In this document: piece by piece, positions 38,923-47,800 of the stretch
How the letters are laid out: each line of letters opens with the position of its first letter
Position numbering within the stretch: the first letter of the stretch is position 1
Source: CAWIXB01 sp963839955
GTDB lineage: Bacteria > Actinomycetota > Actinomycetes > JACCUZ01
Assembly (NCBI GenBank): GCA_963839955.1
Contig: CAWIXB010000001.1
Location: 806,001 to 870,000, forward strand
Direction: 5' to 3'
Length of the DNA: 64,000 nt
Made by a program: the position numbers and the translations under genes
The notes under the pieces: model-generated
Told to the model about the DNA's origin: nothing
Seen by the model: the letters and a program-made list of their open reading frames with translations, nothing else
The model's database searches: none

Positions 38923-39909
38923 GTGCTGAGAAAAACGGTGGCCACAACGATGGCGGGCCTCGTCATGCTGGCAATGGCCGGGTGTGGCGGGGGTGACAGC
39001 TCTGAGGCGAGCAGTGACGGTGGTGGGGGCGACTCCATCACGCTCGGCTTCGCGCAGGTCGGCGCAGAGAGCGGCTGGCGGACGGCCAACACCAAGTCGG
39101 TCAAGGAGTCGGCGAAGGAGGCTGGCATCGACCTGAAGTTCTCCGACGCGCAGCAGAAGCAGGAGAACCAGATCAAGGCGATCCGCTCGTACATCCAGCA
39201 GCGGGTCGACGTCATCGCGTTCTCGCCGGTCGTGGAGACGGGCTGGGACACGGTCCTCAAGCAGGCGAAGGCCGCCGACATCCCGGTGATCCTCACCGAC
39301 CGCGCGGTCGACTCGAAGGACACCTCTCTCTACGAGACGTTCCTCGGGTCGGACTTCGTCCTCGAGGGCCAGAAGGCCGGCGAGTGGCTGGTCGAGGAGT
39401 ACGCGGACGAGACGGACCCGGTGAACATCGTCGAGCTCCAGGGCACGACGGGGTCGGCACCGGCGATCGACCGGAAGGAAGGCTTTGAGAAGGCCATCGC
39501 CGGGGAGTCCAAGTTCAAGATCGTCGCGTCCCAGACGGGTGACTTCACCCGGGCAAAGGGCAAGGAGGTCATGGAGGCGTTCCTCAAGGCGAACAAGGAT
39601 ATCGACGTCCTCTACGCGCACAATGACGACATGGGTCTCGGTGCACTCGAGGCGATCGAAGGCGCAGGCCTCGTGCCCGGCAAGGACATCAAGATCATCA
39701 CAGTCGACGCGGTCAAGGACGGCATGCAGGCCCTGGCCGACGGAAAGTTCAACTTCATCGTGGAGTGCAACCCGCTCCTCGGCCCGCAGCTGATGGACCT
39801 GGTCAAGAAGGTCGTCGACGGTGAGACCGTGGAGCAGCGCATCAAGACCGAGGAGACCACCTTCACCCAGGAGCAGGCGAAGGAGGCGCTCCCCGAACGG
39901 CAGTACTGA
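38923..39909 (+). CDS. sugar ABC transporter substrate-binding lipoprotein (YtfQ-like)
   Basis: The predicted protein has 328 aa. The GTG at 38923 follows GGGAGGAC; the upstream in-frame GTG (38890) would place the ribosome site inside the gene. The lipobox is LAMAGC (Cys21), followed by a Gly/Ser/Asp linker. The binding fold matches YtfQ (galactofuranose/arabinose) proteins: GFAQVGAESGWRTANTKSVK, RVDVIAFSPVVETGWDTVL, VNIVELQGTTGSAPAIDRKE and DVLYAHNDDMGLGALEA. Within the araBDA operon its ligand is most likely L-arabinose. A strong hairpin follows the gene. Confidence 0.92.
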   Translation: MLRKTVATTMAGLVMLAMAGCGGGDSSEASSDGGGGDSITLGFAQVGAESGWRTANTKSVKESAKEAGIDLKFSDAQQKQENQIKAIRSYIQQRVDVIAFSPVVETGWDTVLKQAKAADIPVILTDRAVDSKDTSLYETFLGSDFVLEGQKAGEWLVEEYADETDPVNIVELQGTTGSAPAIDRKEGFEKAIAGESKFKIVASQTGDFTRAKGKEVMEAFLKANKDIDVLYAHNDDMGLGALEAIEGAGLVPGKDIKIITVDAVKDGMQALADGKFNFIVECNPLLGPQLMDLVKKVVDGETVEQRIKTEETTFTQEQAKEALPERQY

Positions 39910-39918
39910 CCTGCGGAC

Positions 39919-39970
39919 GCCCGGCCGTCGACGCACCGGCGAGACACTCGCCTGATGACGACGGCCGGGC
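39919..39970 (+). terminator. perfect 12-bp hairpin with an inner stem after the YtfQ-like gene
   Basis: GCCCGGCCGTCG (39919-39930) pairs exactly with 39959-39970. The 28-nt loop itself holds a 6-bp GGCGAG/CTCGCC stem. The ATPase gene starts 25 nt later, so it is probably a partial terminator or 3' stabiliser and not an operon end. Confidence 0.75.
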
Positions 39971-39995
39971 CACGCCAGCACCAGGAGCGACATAG

Positions 39996-41522
39996 ATGAC
40001 GGCCCTTCAGCCCGTCCTGACGATGACAGGCATCAGCAAGCAGTTCCCGGGCGTTGTCGCGCTCGACAACGTCGACTTCCGCCTGATCCCCGGTGAAGTG
40101 CATGCGCTGATGGGTGAGAACGGCGCCGGCAAGTCGACGCTCATCAAGGTCCTCACCGGTGTCTACAGCAGTGACGCGGGCGAGATCGTGCTCGACGGTC
40201 AGCCGGTTCGGTTCAGTGGTCCTGTCGCTGCGCAGGGCGGCGGGATCAGCACCGTCTACCAGGAGATCAACCTCTGTCCCAACCTCTCAGTGGCCGAGAA
40301 CATCTTCGTGGGCCGTGAACCGCGACGGCGTGGGCGCATCGACTGGAAGGAAATGCGCAAGCGCGCGAGCACCCTGCTTGAACGGCTGCACTTGAAGCTG
40401 GACGTCTCGTCGTTGCTCTCGACCTACTCCCCGGCCATCCAGCAGATGGTGGCCATCGCCCGCGCGACCGACATGTCGGCCAAGGTGGTGATCCTGGACG
40501 AGCCCACGTCTAGCCTCGACCACGGCGAGGTTCAGGAGCTTTTCCGGGTGATCCGCCAGCTCAAGAACGACGGCATCGCGATCCTGTTCGTCTCCCACTT
40601 CCTCGACCAGGTCTACGAGATCGCCGACCGGATGACCGTGCTGCGCAACGGCCGTCGGGTCGGCGAGTACCTCGTCCGCGAGATGCCACAGGTGGAGCTC
40701 GTCGCCGCGATGATCGGCAAGGAGCTCGACACGCTGGAGCGGATCGGACGCAAGGCGCAGGAGGTCGGGGAGCGGATCGCGCGTACGCCGTTCCTGGTGG
40801 CCGACCAGGTGGGCCGCAGCGGCGCGGTCGAGCCCTTCTCCCTCACCATCGCCGAGGGCGAAGTGGTCGGCCTCGCCGGGCTGCTCGGCTCCGGGCGCAC
40901 CGAGCTGGCGCGGCTGTTCTTCGGCGCCGACACCGCGGACAAGGGAGAGGTGACGGTGCACGGGACTGCCGTGTCGCTGCGCTCCCCTCGGGCTGCGATG
41001 GCGCAGGGCATCGCCTACTGCTCGGAGAACCGCCGCACCGAGGGACTGGTGGAGGAGCTCACGGTTCGCGAGAACATCATTCTCGCGTTGCAGGCCACCC
41101 GCGGCTGGACGCGTCCCTTGTCGAGGCGCCGCCAGGACGAGTTGGTCCGGAAGTACATCGACGCGCTCGACATCCGGCCGACCGATCCGGAGGCGCTGGT
41201 CCGCAACCTGTCGGGTGGCAACCAGCAGAAGGTGCTGCTGGCCCGCTGGCTCATCATCGAGCCACGGCTGCTCATCCTTGACGAGCCGACCCGTGGCATC
41301 GACGTGGGCGCCAAGGCGGCGATCCAGCGCCTTGTGGTGGAGCTCTCCGACGGCGGTGTCGGCGTCCTGTTCATCTCCGCCGAGCTGGAGGAGGTGATCA
41401 GGCTCAGTCACAAGATTGCCGTCCTCCGAGATCGTCGCCTGGTGACCGAGCTCGACAACGACCGCAGCGACGTCACGAGCGACAAGGTCATGGAGACGAT
41501 CGCGAGCGGAGCGGGCGCATGA
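39996..41522 (+). CDS. sugar ABC transporter ATP-binding protein (YtfR-like, tandem ATPase)
   Basis: The predicted 508-aa protein has two ABC domains. The first has GENGAGKST (near residue 41), QEINLCPNLSVAENIFVGRE, a degenerate signature YSPAIQQMV and VVILDEPTSSLD. The second has GSGRTE, LSGGNQQKVLLARW and LLILDEPTRGIDVG. The motif order and the QEINLCP segment are those of YtfR/XylG-type CUT2 ATPases. The ATG follows AGGAGCG at about 6 nt. The stop overlaps the permease start as ATGA. It energises uptake together with the following two permeases. Confidence 0.93.
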   Translation: MTALQPVLTMTGISKQFPGVVALDNVDFRLIPGEVHALMGENGAGKSTLIKVLTGVYSSDAGEIVLDGQPVRFSGPVAAQGGGISTVYQEINLCPNLSVAENIFVGREPRRRGRIDWKEMRKRASTLLERLHLKLDVSSLLSTYSPAIQQMVAIARATDMSAKVVILDEPTSSLDHGEVQELFRVIRQLKNDGIAILFVSHFLDQVYEIADRMTVLRNGRRVGEYLVREMPQVELVAAMIGKELDTLERIGRKAQEVGERIARTPFLVADQVGRSGAVEPFSLTIAEGEVVGLAGLLGSGRTELARLFFGADTADKGEVTVHGTAVSLRSPRAAMAQGIAYCSENRRTEGLVEELTVRENIILALQATRGWTRPLSRRRQDELVRKYIDALDIRPTDPEALVRNLSGGNQQKVLLARWLIIEPRLLILDEPTRGIDVGAKAAIQRLVVELSDGGVGVLFISAELEEVIRLSHKIAVLRDRRLVTELDNDRSDVTSDKVMETIASGAGA

Positions 41523-42568
41523 CTGTCACTCGACACAGGCTGTTCTGGCCCCTGGTGGCGCTCGCCCTGCTGCTGCTGCTCAATGTCTTCTTCGAGCGGA
41601 ACTTCTTCTCGGTGGTGGCGAAGAACGGCCATCTCTACGGCAGCCTCGTGGACATCCTCAGGTTCGGGGCGCCGTTGGTTCTCGTCGCCCTCGGCATGAC
41701 GCTCGTGATCGCGACGAGCGGGATCGACCTGTCCGTCGGGTCCGTGGTCGCCATCTCTGGTGCCGTCGCCTGCCTGCAGATCAGTCACCTCGACGACCCC
41801 GGCAGCGTGACGGGCGTGGCGCTCGCCGTGCTCGTCGCGCTCGGCGTGGCACTGGTGCTCGGAGCATGGAACGGCATGCTCGTGACGGTTCTGGGGATCC
41901 AGCCGATCATCGCCACACTGATCCTGATGGTGGCCGGCCGCGGCATAGCCCAGCTCGTCACCGACGGGCAGATCATCACGGTGAACAGCCCGCCGTTCAA
42001 GAAGATCGGCGCCGGATACTTCCTCGGCCTGCCTGTCTCGGTTCTCATCGCGGGCGCCGTGCTGCTCGCCACGGTGCTGCTGACCCGGCGGACCGCGCTC
42101 GGCATGCTCGTCGAGTCCGTGGGTGCCAACGCCGAGGCCAGCCGGCTCGCCGGCATCCGGTCGCGTCGCATCATCCTCCTCGTCTACGTGTTCTGCGCGC
42201 TGTGCGCCGGCATCGCCGGGCTCATGATCGCTTCGAACGTCTCGAGCGCGGACGGCAACAACGCCGGGCTCTGGATCGAGCTGGACGCGATCCTGGCGGT
42301 GGTCATCGGGGGAACGGCGCTGAAAGGCGGACGCTTCACCCTGGCGGGAACCGTGGTGGGCGCGCTGATCATCCAGACCATGTCCACGACGGTCTACACG
42401 ATCGGCGTGCCACCGGAGACGACGTTGTTGTTCAAGTCGGTCGTGGTGACGCTCGTCTGCCTGGCCCAGTCGCCCGCGTTCCGCGCCCGCCTGTCCGGCC
42501 GCCTGCGCAGGAGACCACAGCCCCCCACGACGTCGGACGAGCCGGAAAAGGTCGAGGTGTCCGCATGA
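41519..42568 (+). CDS. sugar ABC transporter permease (YtfT-like)
   Basis: The predicted 349-aa CUT2 permease has about eight to ten membrane segments. Signatures are GMTLVIATSGIDLSVGSVVA, NGMLVTVLGIQPIIATLILM, VGANAEASRLAGIRS and VIGGTALKGGRFTLAGTVVG. The cytoplasmic C-terminus is basic, then acidic. ATGA overlaps at both ends link it to the ATPase and to the second permease. Confidence 0.92.
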   Translation: MTVTRHRLFWPLVALALLLLLNVFFERNFFSVVAKNGHLYGSLVDILRFGAPLVLVALGMTLVIATSGIDLSVGSVVAISGAVACLQISHLDDPGSVTGVALAVLVALGVALVLGAWNGMLVTVLGIQPIIATLILMVAGRGIAQLVTDGQIITVNSPPFKKIGAGYFLGLPVSVLIAGAVLLATVLLTRRTALGMLVESVGANAEASRLAGIRSRRIILLVYVFCALCAGIAGLMIASNVSSADGNNAGLWIELDAILAVVIGGTALKGGRFTLAGTVVGALIIQTMSTTVYTIGVPPETTLLFKSVVVTLVCLAQSPAFRARLSGRLRRRPQPPTTSDEPEKVEVSA

Positions 42569-43569
42569 GCACGCTCACCAACGCGGTCGCGCAACGGCTG
42601 GAGCCCCTGGCCGGGCAGCGGCGCTATCTCCCGGTGTTCACCACCGCCGGCCTGCTGGTCGCGATGTTCGTCATCGGCTCGCTCCGCTACCCGGCCTTCG
42701 CTGACGGTCAGGTCGTGCTCAACGTCTTCGTGGACAACGCGTTCCTGCTCGTTGTCGCAGTGGGCATGACCTTCGTCATCCTCACCGGTGGCATCGACCT
42801 CTCCGTCGGTGCGGTCGTGGCGCTGTCGACCGTGGTCTCCGCCAGCCTCCTCGAGCACCGTGGCATGGCCGCGTTCGTCGTCATACCGGCGGTGCTCGTC
42901 ATGGGCACGTTGCTCGGCGCCACGATGGGCTGCGTCATCCACTTCTTCGAGATCGAGCCGTTCATCGTGACCCTCGCGGGCATGTTCTTCGCCCGCGGGC
43001 TCTGTTACACGATCAGTGTCGACTCGATCTCCATCACCGACCCGTTCTACGAGCGGATGGCCCAGACGCGAGTGCCACTGCCGGGCGGGTTCGGCGTGTC
43101 TCCGAGCGTCATCATCGCCCTGGTGCTCGTGGTGGTGGCCGCCTGGGTGCTCCAGTACACGCGGTTGGGGAGAAGCGTCTACGCAATCGGTGGAAATGAG
43201 AACTCGTCGTACCTCATGGGCCTCTCGGTGGGGCGCACGAAGATCGCCGTCTACGCCATCAGCGGCTTCTGCTCGGCTCTCGGCGGGCTGCTCCTGTCCT
43301 TCTACATGCTCTCCGGCTACAGCCTGCACGCGGTGGGCATGGAGCTGGACGCGATCGCTGCCGTCGTCATCGGCGGCACGCTTCTCACCGGCGGCTCCGG
43401 CTATCTCATCGGCACCGTGCTCGGCGTCTGCGTGCTCGGCCTGATCCAGACGATCCTGACGTTCGAGGGCACCCTCAGCTCCTGGTGGACCAAGATCGTC
43501 ATCGGCGCCCTCCTGCTCGTCTTCATCATCCTGCAGCGCACTATCGCGCCACGCGAGGTCAAAGGGTGA
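42565..43569 (+). CDS. sugar ABC transporter permease (YjfF-like)
   Basis: The predicted 334-aa protein is the second CUT2 permease. The ATG at 42565 overlaps the upstream stop; longer in-frame readings inside the preceding gene are shadows. Family motifs are GMTFVILTGGIDLSVGAVVA, IEPFIVTLAGMFFARGLCYT, GGNENSSYLMGLSVGRTKI and VIGGTLLTGGSGYLIGTVLG. The YtfQ-YtfR-YtfT-YjfF gene order matches the E. coli furanose-sugar importer, which supports uptake of arabinose in the furanose form (inference). Confidence 0.92.
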   Translation: MSTLTNAVAQRLEPLAGQRRYLPVFTTAGLLVAMFVIGSLRYPAFADGQVVLNVFVDNAFLLVVAVGMTFVILTGGIDLSVGAVVALSTVVSASLLEHRGMAAFVVIPAVLVMGTLLGATMGCVIHFFEIEPFIVTLAGMFFARGLCYTISVDSISITDPFYERMAQTRVPLPGGFGVSPSVIIALVLVVVAAWVLQYTRLGRSVYAIGGNENSSYLMGLSVGRTKIAVYAISGFCSALGGLLLSFYMLSGYSLHAVGMELDAIAAVVIGGTLLTGGSGYLIGTVLGVCVLGLIQTILTFEGTLSSWWTKIVIGALLLVFIILQRTIAPREVKG

Positions 43570-43583
43570 GCTCGACCGGGTCA

Positions 43584-43609
43584 CCGGCGTCGCTCGCGCG
43601 AGACGCCGG
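43584..43609 (+). terminator. 8-bp hairpin after the pentose importer genes
   Basis: CCGGCGTC and GACGCCGG flank a 10-nt GC loop with a further 4-bp pairing possibility, 15 nt after the permease stop. It may end most araB-operon transcripts before the lacI gene. Confidence 0.6.
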
Positions 43610-43684
43610 CATCGCTGCCCGACGGCCCGTTGTGAGAGCGCGAACATGGCTCCGTGCGGTCGGCTCGACGGGGAGGAGAGGGCG

Positions 43685-44719
43685 ATGACGGTGATGAAGG
43701 GCGACAGGCCGCGCCATCCGGTCATGGCCGACGTGGCCCGGCTAGCCGGTGTCTCCCACATGACCGTCTCCCGGGTCCTCAACGACCACCCGAGCGTCCG
43801 GCCCGACACGCGGGCCCGGGTGGAGCGGGCGATCGAGCAGCTGCGGTACCGGCCCAACACGGCGGCACGCGCACTGGTGACGCGCGAGACCAGGACGCTC
43901 GGCGTCATCAGCGTGGACACCTCCCATTACGGGCCCGCACACACCCTGTTCGGCATCCAGGAGGCGGCCAGGAGTGCGGGCTACTTCGTGACGCTGGTCA
44001 GCCTCGGCGAGGTCGACCGGACGCAGATGAGTGAGGCCATCGAGCACCTCATGGCGGCCGCGGTCGACGGCATCATCGTGATCGCGCCGGTCGTCGACGT
44101 CGTGGAGTCCGTCCAGGGACAGTCGCCCGATGTCCCGCTGGTCGTGGCGGAGGCGCGGCCGCGCAACGGGATCACCAGCGTGGTGGTGGACCAGACAGCG
44201 GGCGCCCGCCAAGCGACACGGCACCTTCTCGATCTCGGACACACCGCGGTGTTGCACGTGCGCGGACCGGACGAGTGGCTGGAGGCCGAGGCGCGGGTGC
44301 GTGGGTGGGAGGCGGAGCTCGCCGCTTCCGGCATCGCCGCGACAGAGCCTCTGGTGGGCGACTGGACGCCCGATTCGGGTTACGACCTCGGGCAGCAGAT
44401 CGCCCGGCGCACCGACGTCACCGCGGTCTTCGTCGCGAACGACCAGATGGCTCTCGGCGTGCTGCTCGCGTTGCACGAGGCCGGGCGCGCCGTACCGGGG
44501 GAGCTCAGCATCGTCGGCTTCGACGACATCCCCGAGGCGGCGTTCTTCCTGCCGCCGCTGACCACGGTGCGGCAGGACTTCGCCGAGGTCGGGAGAGCCT
44601 GCATCGCGACCGTGCTCGGGCTCATCGCCGGCACGTTCAACGGCAAGTCCCTGGTCGTTCCGCCGGACCTGATCGTGCGCCGGAGCACCTCGGCCCCCGG
44701 GGCGAAGAGCGGCACCTGA
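43685..44719 (+). CDS. LacI-family regulator, probable arabinose regulon repressor 2
   Basis: The predicted 344-aa protein starts at ATG 43685, preceded by GGGGAGGAGAGG. HTH and hinge: MADVARLAGVSHMTVSRVLN and NTAARALVTRETRTLGVISV. The effector domain includes GIQEAARSAGYFVTLVSLGE, VFVANDQMALGVLLALHEAG and IVGFDDIPEAAFFLPPLTTV. The recognition helix differs from the first arabinose regulator mainly at one residue (SHMTV versus SHQTV), so both may read the same operator. It is the last gene of the araB-importer unit or a separate unit behind the hairpin. Confidence 0.9.
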   Translation: MTVMKGDRPRHPVMADVARLAGVSHMTVSRVLNDHPSVRPDTRARVERAIEQLRYRPNTAARALVTRETRTLGVISVDTSHYGPAHTLFGIQEAARSAGYFVTLVSLGEVDRTQMSEAIEHLMAAAVDGIIVIAPVVDVVESVQGQSPDVPLVVAEARPRNGITSVVVDQTAGARQATRHLLDLGHTAVLHVRGPDEWLEAEARVRGWEAELAASGIAATEPLVGDWTPDSGYDLGQQIARRTDVTAVFVANDQMALGVLLALHEAGRAVPGELSIVGFDDIPEAAFFLPPLTTVRQDFAEVGRACIATVLGLIAGTFNGKSLVVPPDLIVRRSTSAPGAKSGT

Positions 44720-44795
44720 GGCGCCTGGTCGCGCGCCGGCGCCGGCCCGAAACGGGTTGCGCTCGGACTCCTCGCAAACAGATGGTCCCAGCCTC

Positions 44796-44824
44796 TTGAC
44801 GCGGATTCATGTGAACGTTAACAC
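44796..44824 (+). promoter_or_regulatory. predicted promoter of the large-glycosidase operon
   Basis: TTGACG (44796-44801), 17 nt, TAACAC (44819-44824); identical hexamers and spacing to the araB and CUT1 promoters. Confidence 0.7.
44810..44823. promoter_or_regulatory. LacI-type operator overlapping the -10 (arabinose regulon site 3)
   Basis: TGTGAACGTTAACA is a palindrome with one mismatched pair and a CG centre. It overlaps the -10 box, so a bound repressor would exclude RNA polymerase. Confidence 0.75.
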
Positions 44825-44871
44825 TACACCACATGGCCGACACATCCGGCTATTTCGACGTAAGGAGCGCC

Positions 44872-47800
44872 ATGCGAACCCGACGAAGCGGCGGTCTGAA
44901 GGTGCTCCCCGTGAGCAGTCGACTCGTGCACAGGACCGTGGTGCTTGCGAGCGTCACCGCCCTGACGCTCGGGGCCCTGGTGGGTGCGTCGCCGGCGGCG
45001 AACGCGGACCATCACGTGCTGCCCGAGAACCAGAGCGACATCGGGGTCTACACCGACGGGCAGAGCGACTCCATGGCCATCGGCGACCCGTCGTACAACA
45101 ACCTGTCCGAGGTCGCGGCGAAGCTCAAGCCCCCGGTGCCGTACACCGCCTCGAGCATGTTCGAGTCGATCTTCCGCAAGCAGAGCCGCCCTGGTGGAAC
45201 GGGCGGCACCGGCAAGTACTACGTGGACGACGTTCTCGGCGTGCAGGGAACCCTCGGGACCCCGATCCTGATGACCCGCGGCCGCTCGCTCTACATGCGC
45301 GGCGTCTCCAACCGGAACTTCACCGTCATGGGGTTCGGCGGGAACACCTTCGTCGGCGGCCCCAACAACCTCGGCGACCTCTACACGGTGACCGTGCCCG
45401 GTCAGACCGTCGCAGAGGTCAACACCTCCCGCTTCAACGCCCCGAGCCACGCCGGCAGCAAGTACACGATCGGCAGCACCGGCGTCACTGCGGACCTCAC
45501 GAAGTTCATCACCTACGACAACGTCGCGGTCACTTCTCTCGCCTTCGCCAACCCGGGCAGTTCCGCAGCGACCTTCACCGTCCGAGCCTCGTCGCCGCTG
45601 GCCACCAAGGCGGGCACCGGCCCGGCTCAGCTCACCGGCACGCGCACCATCACCAGCGGTTCCAACAACGGTCTGCGTGACACGCCCTGGGAGACGGTCA
45701 CCGTCGACCTGTCGGCCGACGGCTTCACGCGAGACGGTGCCAACCTGGATCGACAGGTCACCGTCCCGGCAGGAGGGAAGGCCTCACTGTCCGTTGTGGG
45801 CGCCGTGTACTCGGACACGCTGCCTGACAGCGCGAAGAGCTTCCGGCACTACGCCAAGATGAAGCCGCAGGATGCCGTCCGCGACGCGATGACCGACTTC
45901 AACCGCAGGTGGGCAGAGGAGGTGCCCTACATCGACGTGCCGGACCCCGCGGTGCAGAAAGCGATCATCTACCGCTGGTGGGGCGAGCGCTTCAACACCC
46001 TGGACGCGAACTCGCCCGGACACGTCTACCAGTACCCGACGACGGTCGAGGGATCGAACCTCTACCAGAACTCCATCGCCCTCACCCAGCCGATGCACCT
46101 GCAGGACACGAAGTGGCTGCGGACGCCGTACCTGCCGTACGGCGAGATCCTCAACATCGGTGAGCTCTCCGGCTCGTCGGCCTTCCTCGACAGCCCCGGA
46201 CACACGAGCTGGAACAACCACTACTCGCAGTACATCGGCACCGCGGGACTCGAGGCGTTCAACGTCCATGGCGGCGGCGCCGACATCGCCCGCAAGTTCG
46301 CCGGCTACTTCGAGTCGGACGGGGTTGGCCAGCTGGAGCACTACGACGGGAATGACGACGGCCTGATCGCCTACGACGCCAACTTCATGCCCGGCAACGA
46401 CGCGGACGCCATCAGCTTCGGCTTCCCCAAGAGCAACGCAGGCGCCCCGGGCGCGCGCACCATCGAGCGTCCGGAATCGGCGTACGTGTGGGGGGCGTTC
46501 GACGCGGCGCGGCAGCTCTACGCGCTCTCAGGAGCCCCGCAGAGCAAGGTCAACGCGTTGGCGACGGACGCCGACAAGGTGCGTGCTGCCACCCTCGACC
46601 GGCTGTGGAGCCCGGACATGCGGATGTTCCTTGCGGGGACGTCGCACGGCGCGAGGAGCGCGGCCAGCTCCAACGGCGCCCCGAACCCGCTTCCCGAGAA
46701 CGCCCGCAACCTGATCCCGGCCAAGGAGTCGAACCTCTACGACGTCTACGCCCAGAACCTGATCCCGGTCGACCAGGCGAAGAAGTACGTCGACGGCTAC
46801 CGGTTCCTGACCTACGGCGACAACTTCCCGATCTTCCCCTTCTACACCGCCAACCAGTTCGACCGGCAGCGGTACGGGATCGGCGGGAGCAACAACTTCT
46901 CCAACATCAACTTCACCGTTCAGTACCGCGGGGTTCGATCGGCTCTGCGGCACTACGACCCTGAGCAGAAGTACATCACCCCGGCGTACGCCCGGCGGCT
47001 GCTGGACTGGATGGCCTGGAGCATCTACGTGAACGCCGACGCGCGGGTGGCGAACCAGGCGGAGTTCTACTCCAACTGGAACCCGACGACGAAGACGTAC
47101 AACCGCAACAACCCGTTCCACGTGATGCTCGGGAACCAGAACTACATCTACATCGAGGACATGGCCGGGATTCAGCCCCGATCCGACGACAAGATCCAGC
47201 TGTGGCCGATCGACCTGGGCTACGACCACTTCATGGTCAACAACCTGCGCTACCACGGGCACGACGTCACGATCGTCTGGGACAAGACCGGCCAGAAGTA
47301 CGGCCTCGGCACCGGCTACAGCCTCTTCCTGGACGGCAATCGCAAGCTGACCACCGACAAGCTGGGCAAGCTCACCTACGACCCCAACACCGGGAACGTC
47401 ACCGTCGCCGACGGGATGACTGTGACGTTCAAGAAGGGCGGTCGCACCCCCTTCCAGAGCGCGATCAAGACCGGCGTCGACGACAAGAGGGTCGTGGACT
47501 ACCTCAAGACCGCTGGCATCGACCAGACCGAAAAGTCACCCAACCTCGCAACCGGGGCGAGCTTGAGCTCGTCGTACACGCAGCAGGGCGCTCGCCCCAC
47601 ACCGTGGCGGGAGTTCCACACGCCGGGGTTCCCGAGCAGTCCCAACCACACCCCCGGTGCGACCCGGGAGACGGAACGTCCCGTGTCTCTTGGCGCGATC
47701 ACCGACGGGGTGACGGCGAACGAACCGTTCTGGGGGAACTCCGGGACGACAGAGAAGAACGGCTTCGTCGAGCTCGATCTGGGCTCGGCCAAGTCGCTGG

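Noticed and set aside
44833..44871. Upstream ATG start at 44833 for the large glycosidase
   Set aside because: It lies at the predicted transcription start without a ribosome site, whereas ATG 44872 has AAGGAG at 5 nt and directly opens a standard signal peptide. It remains possible as a leaderless start.
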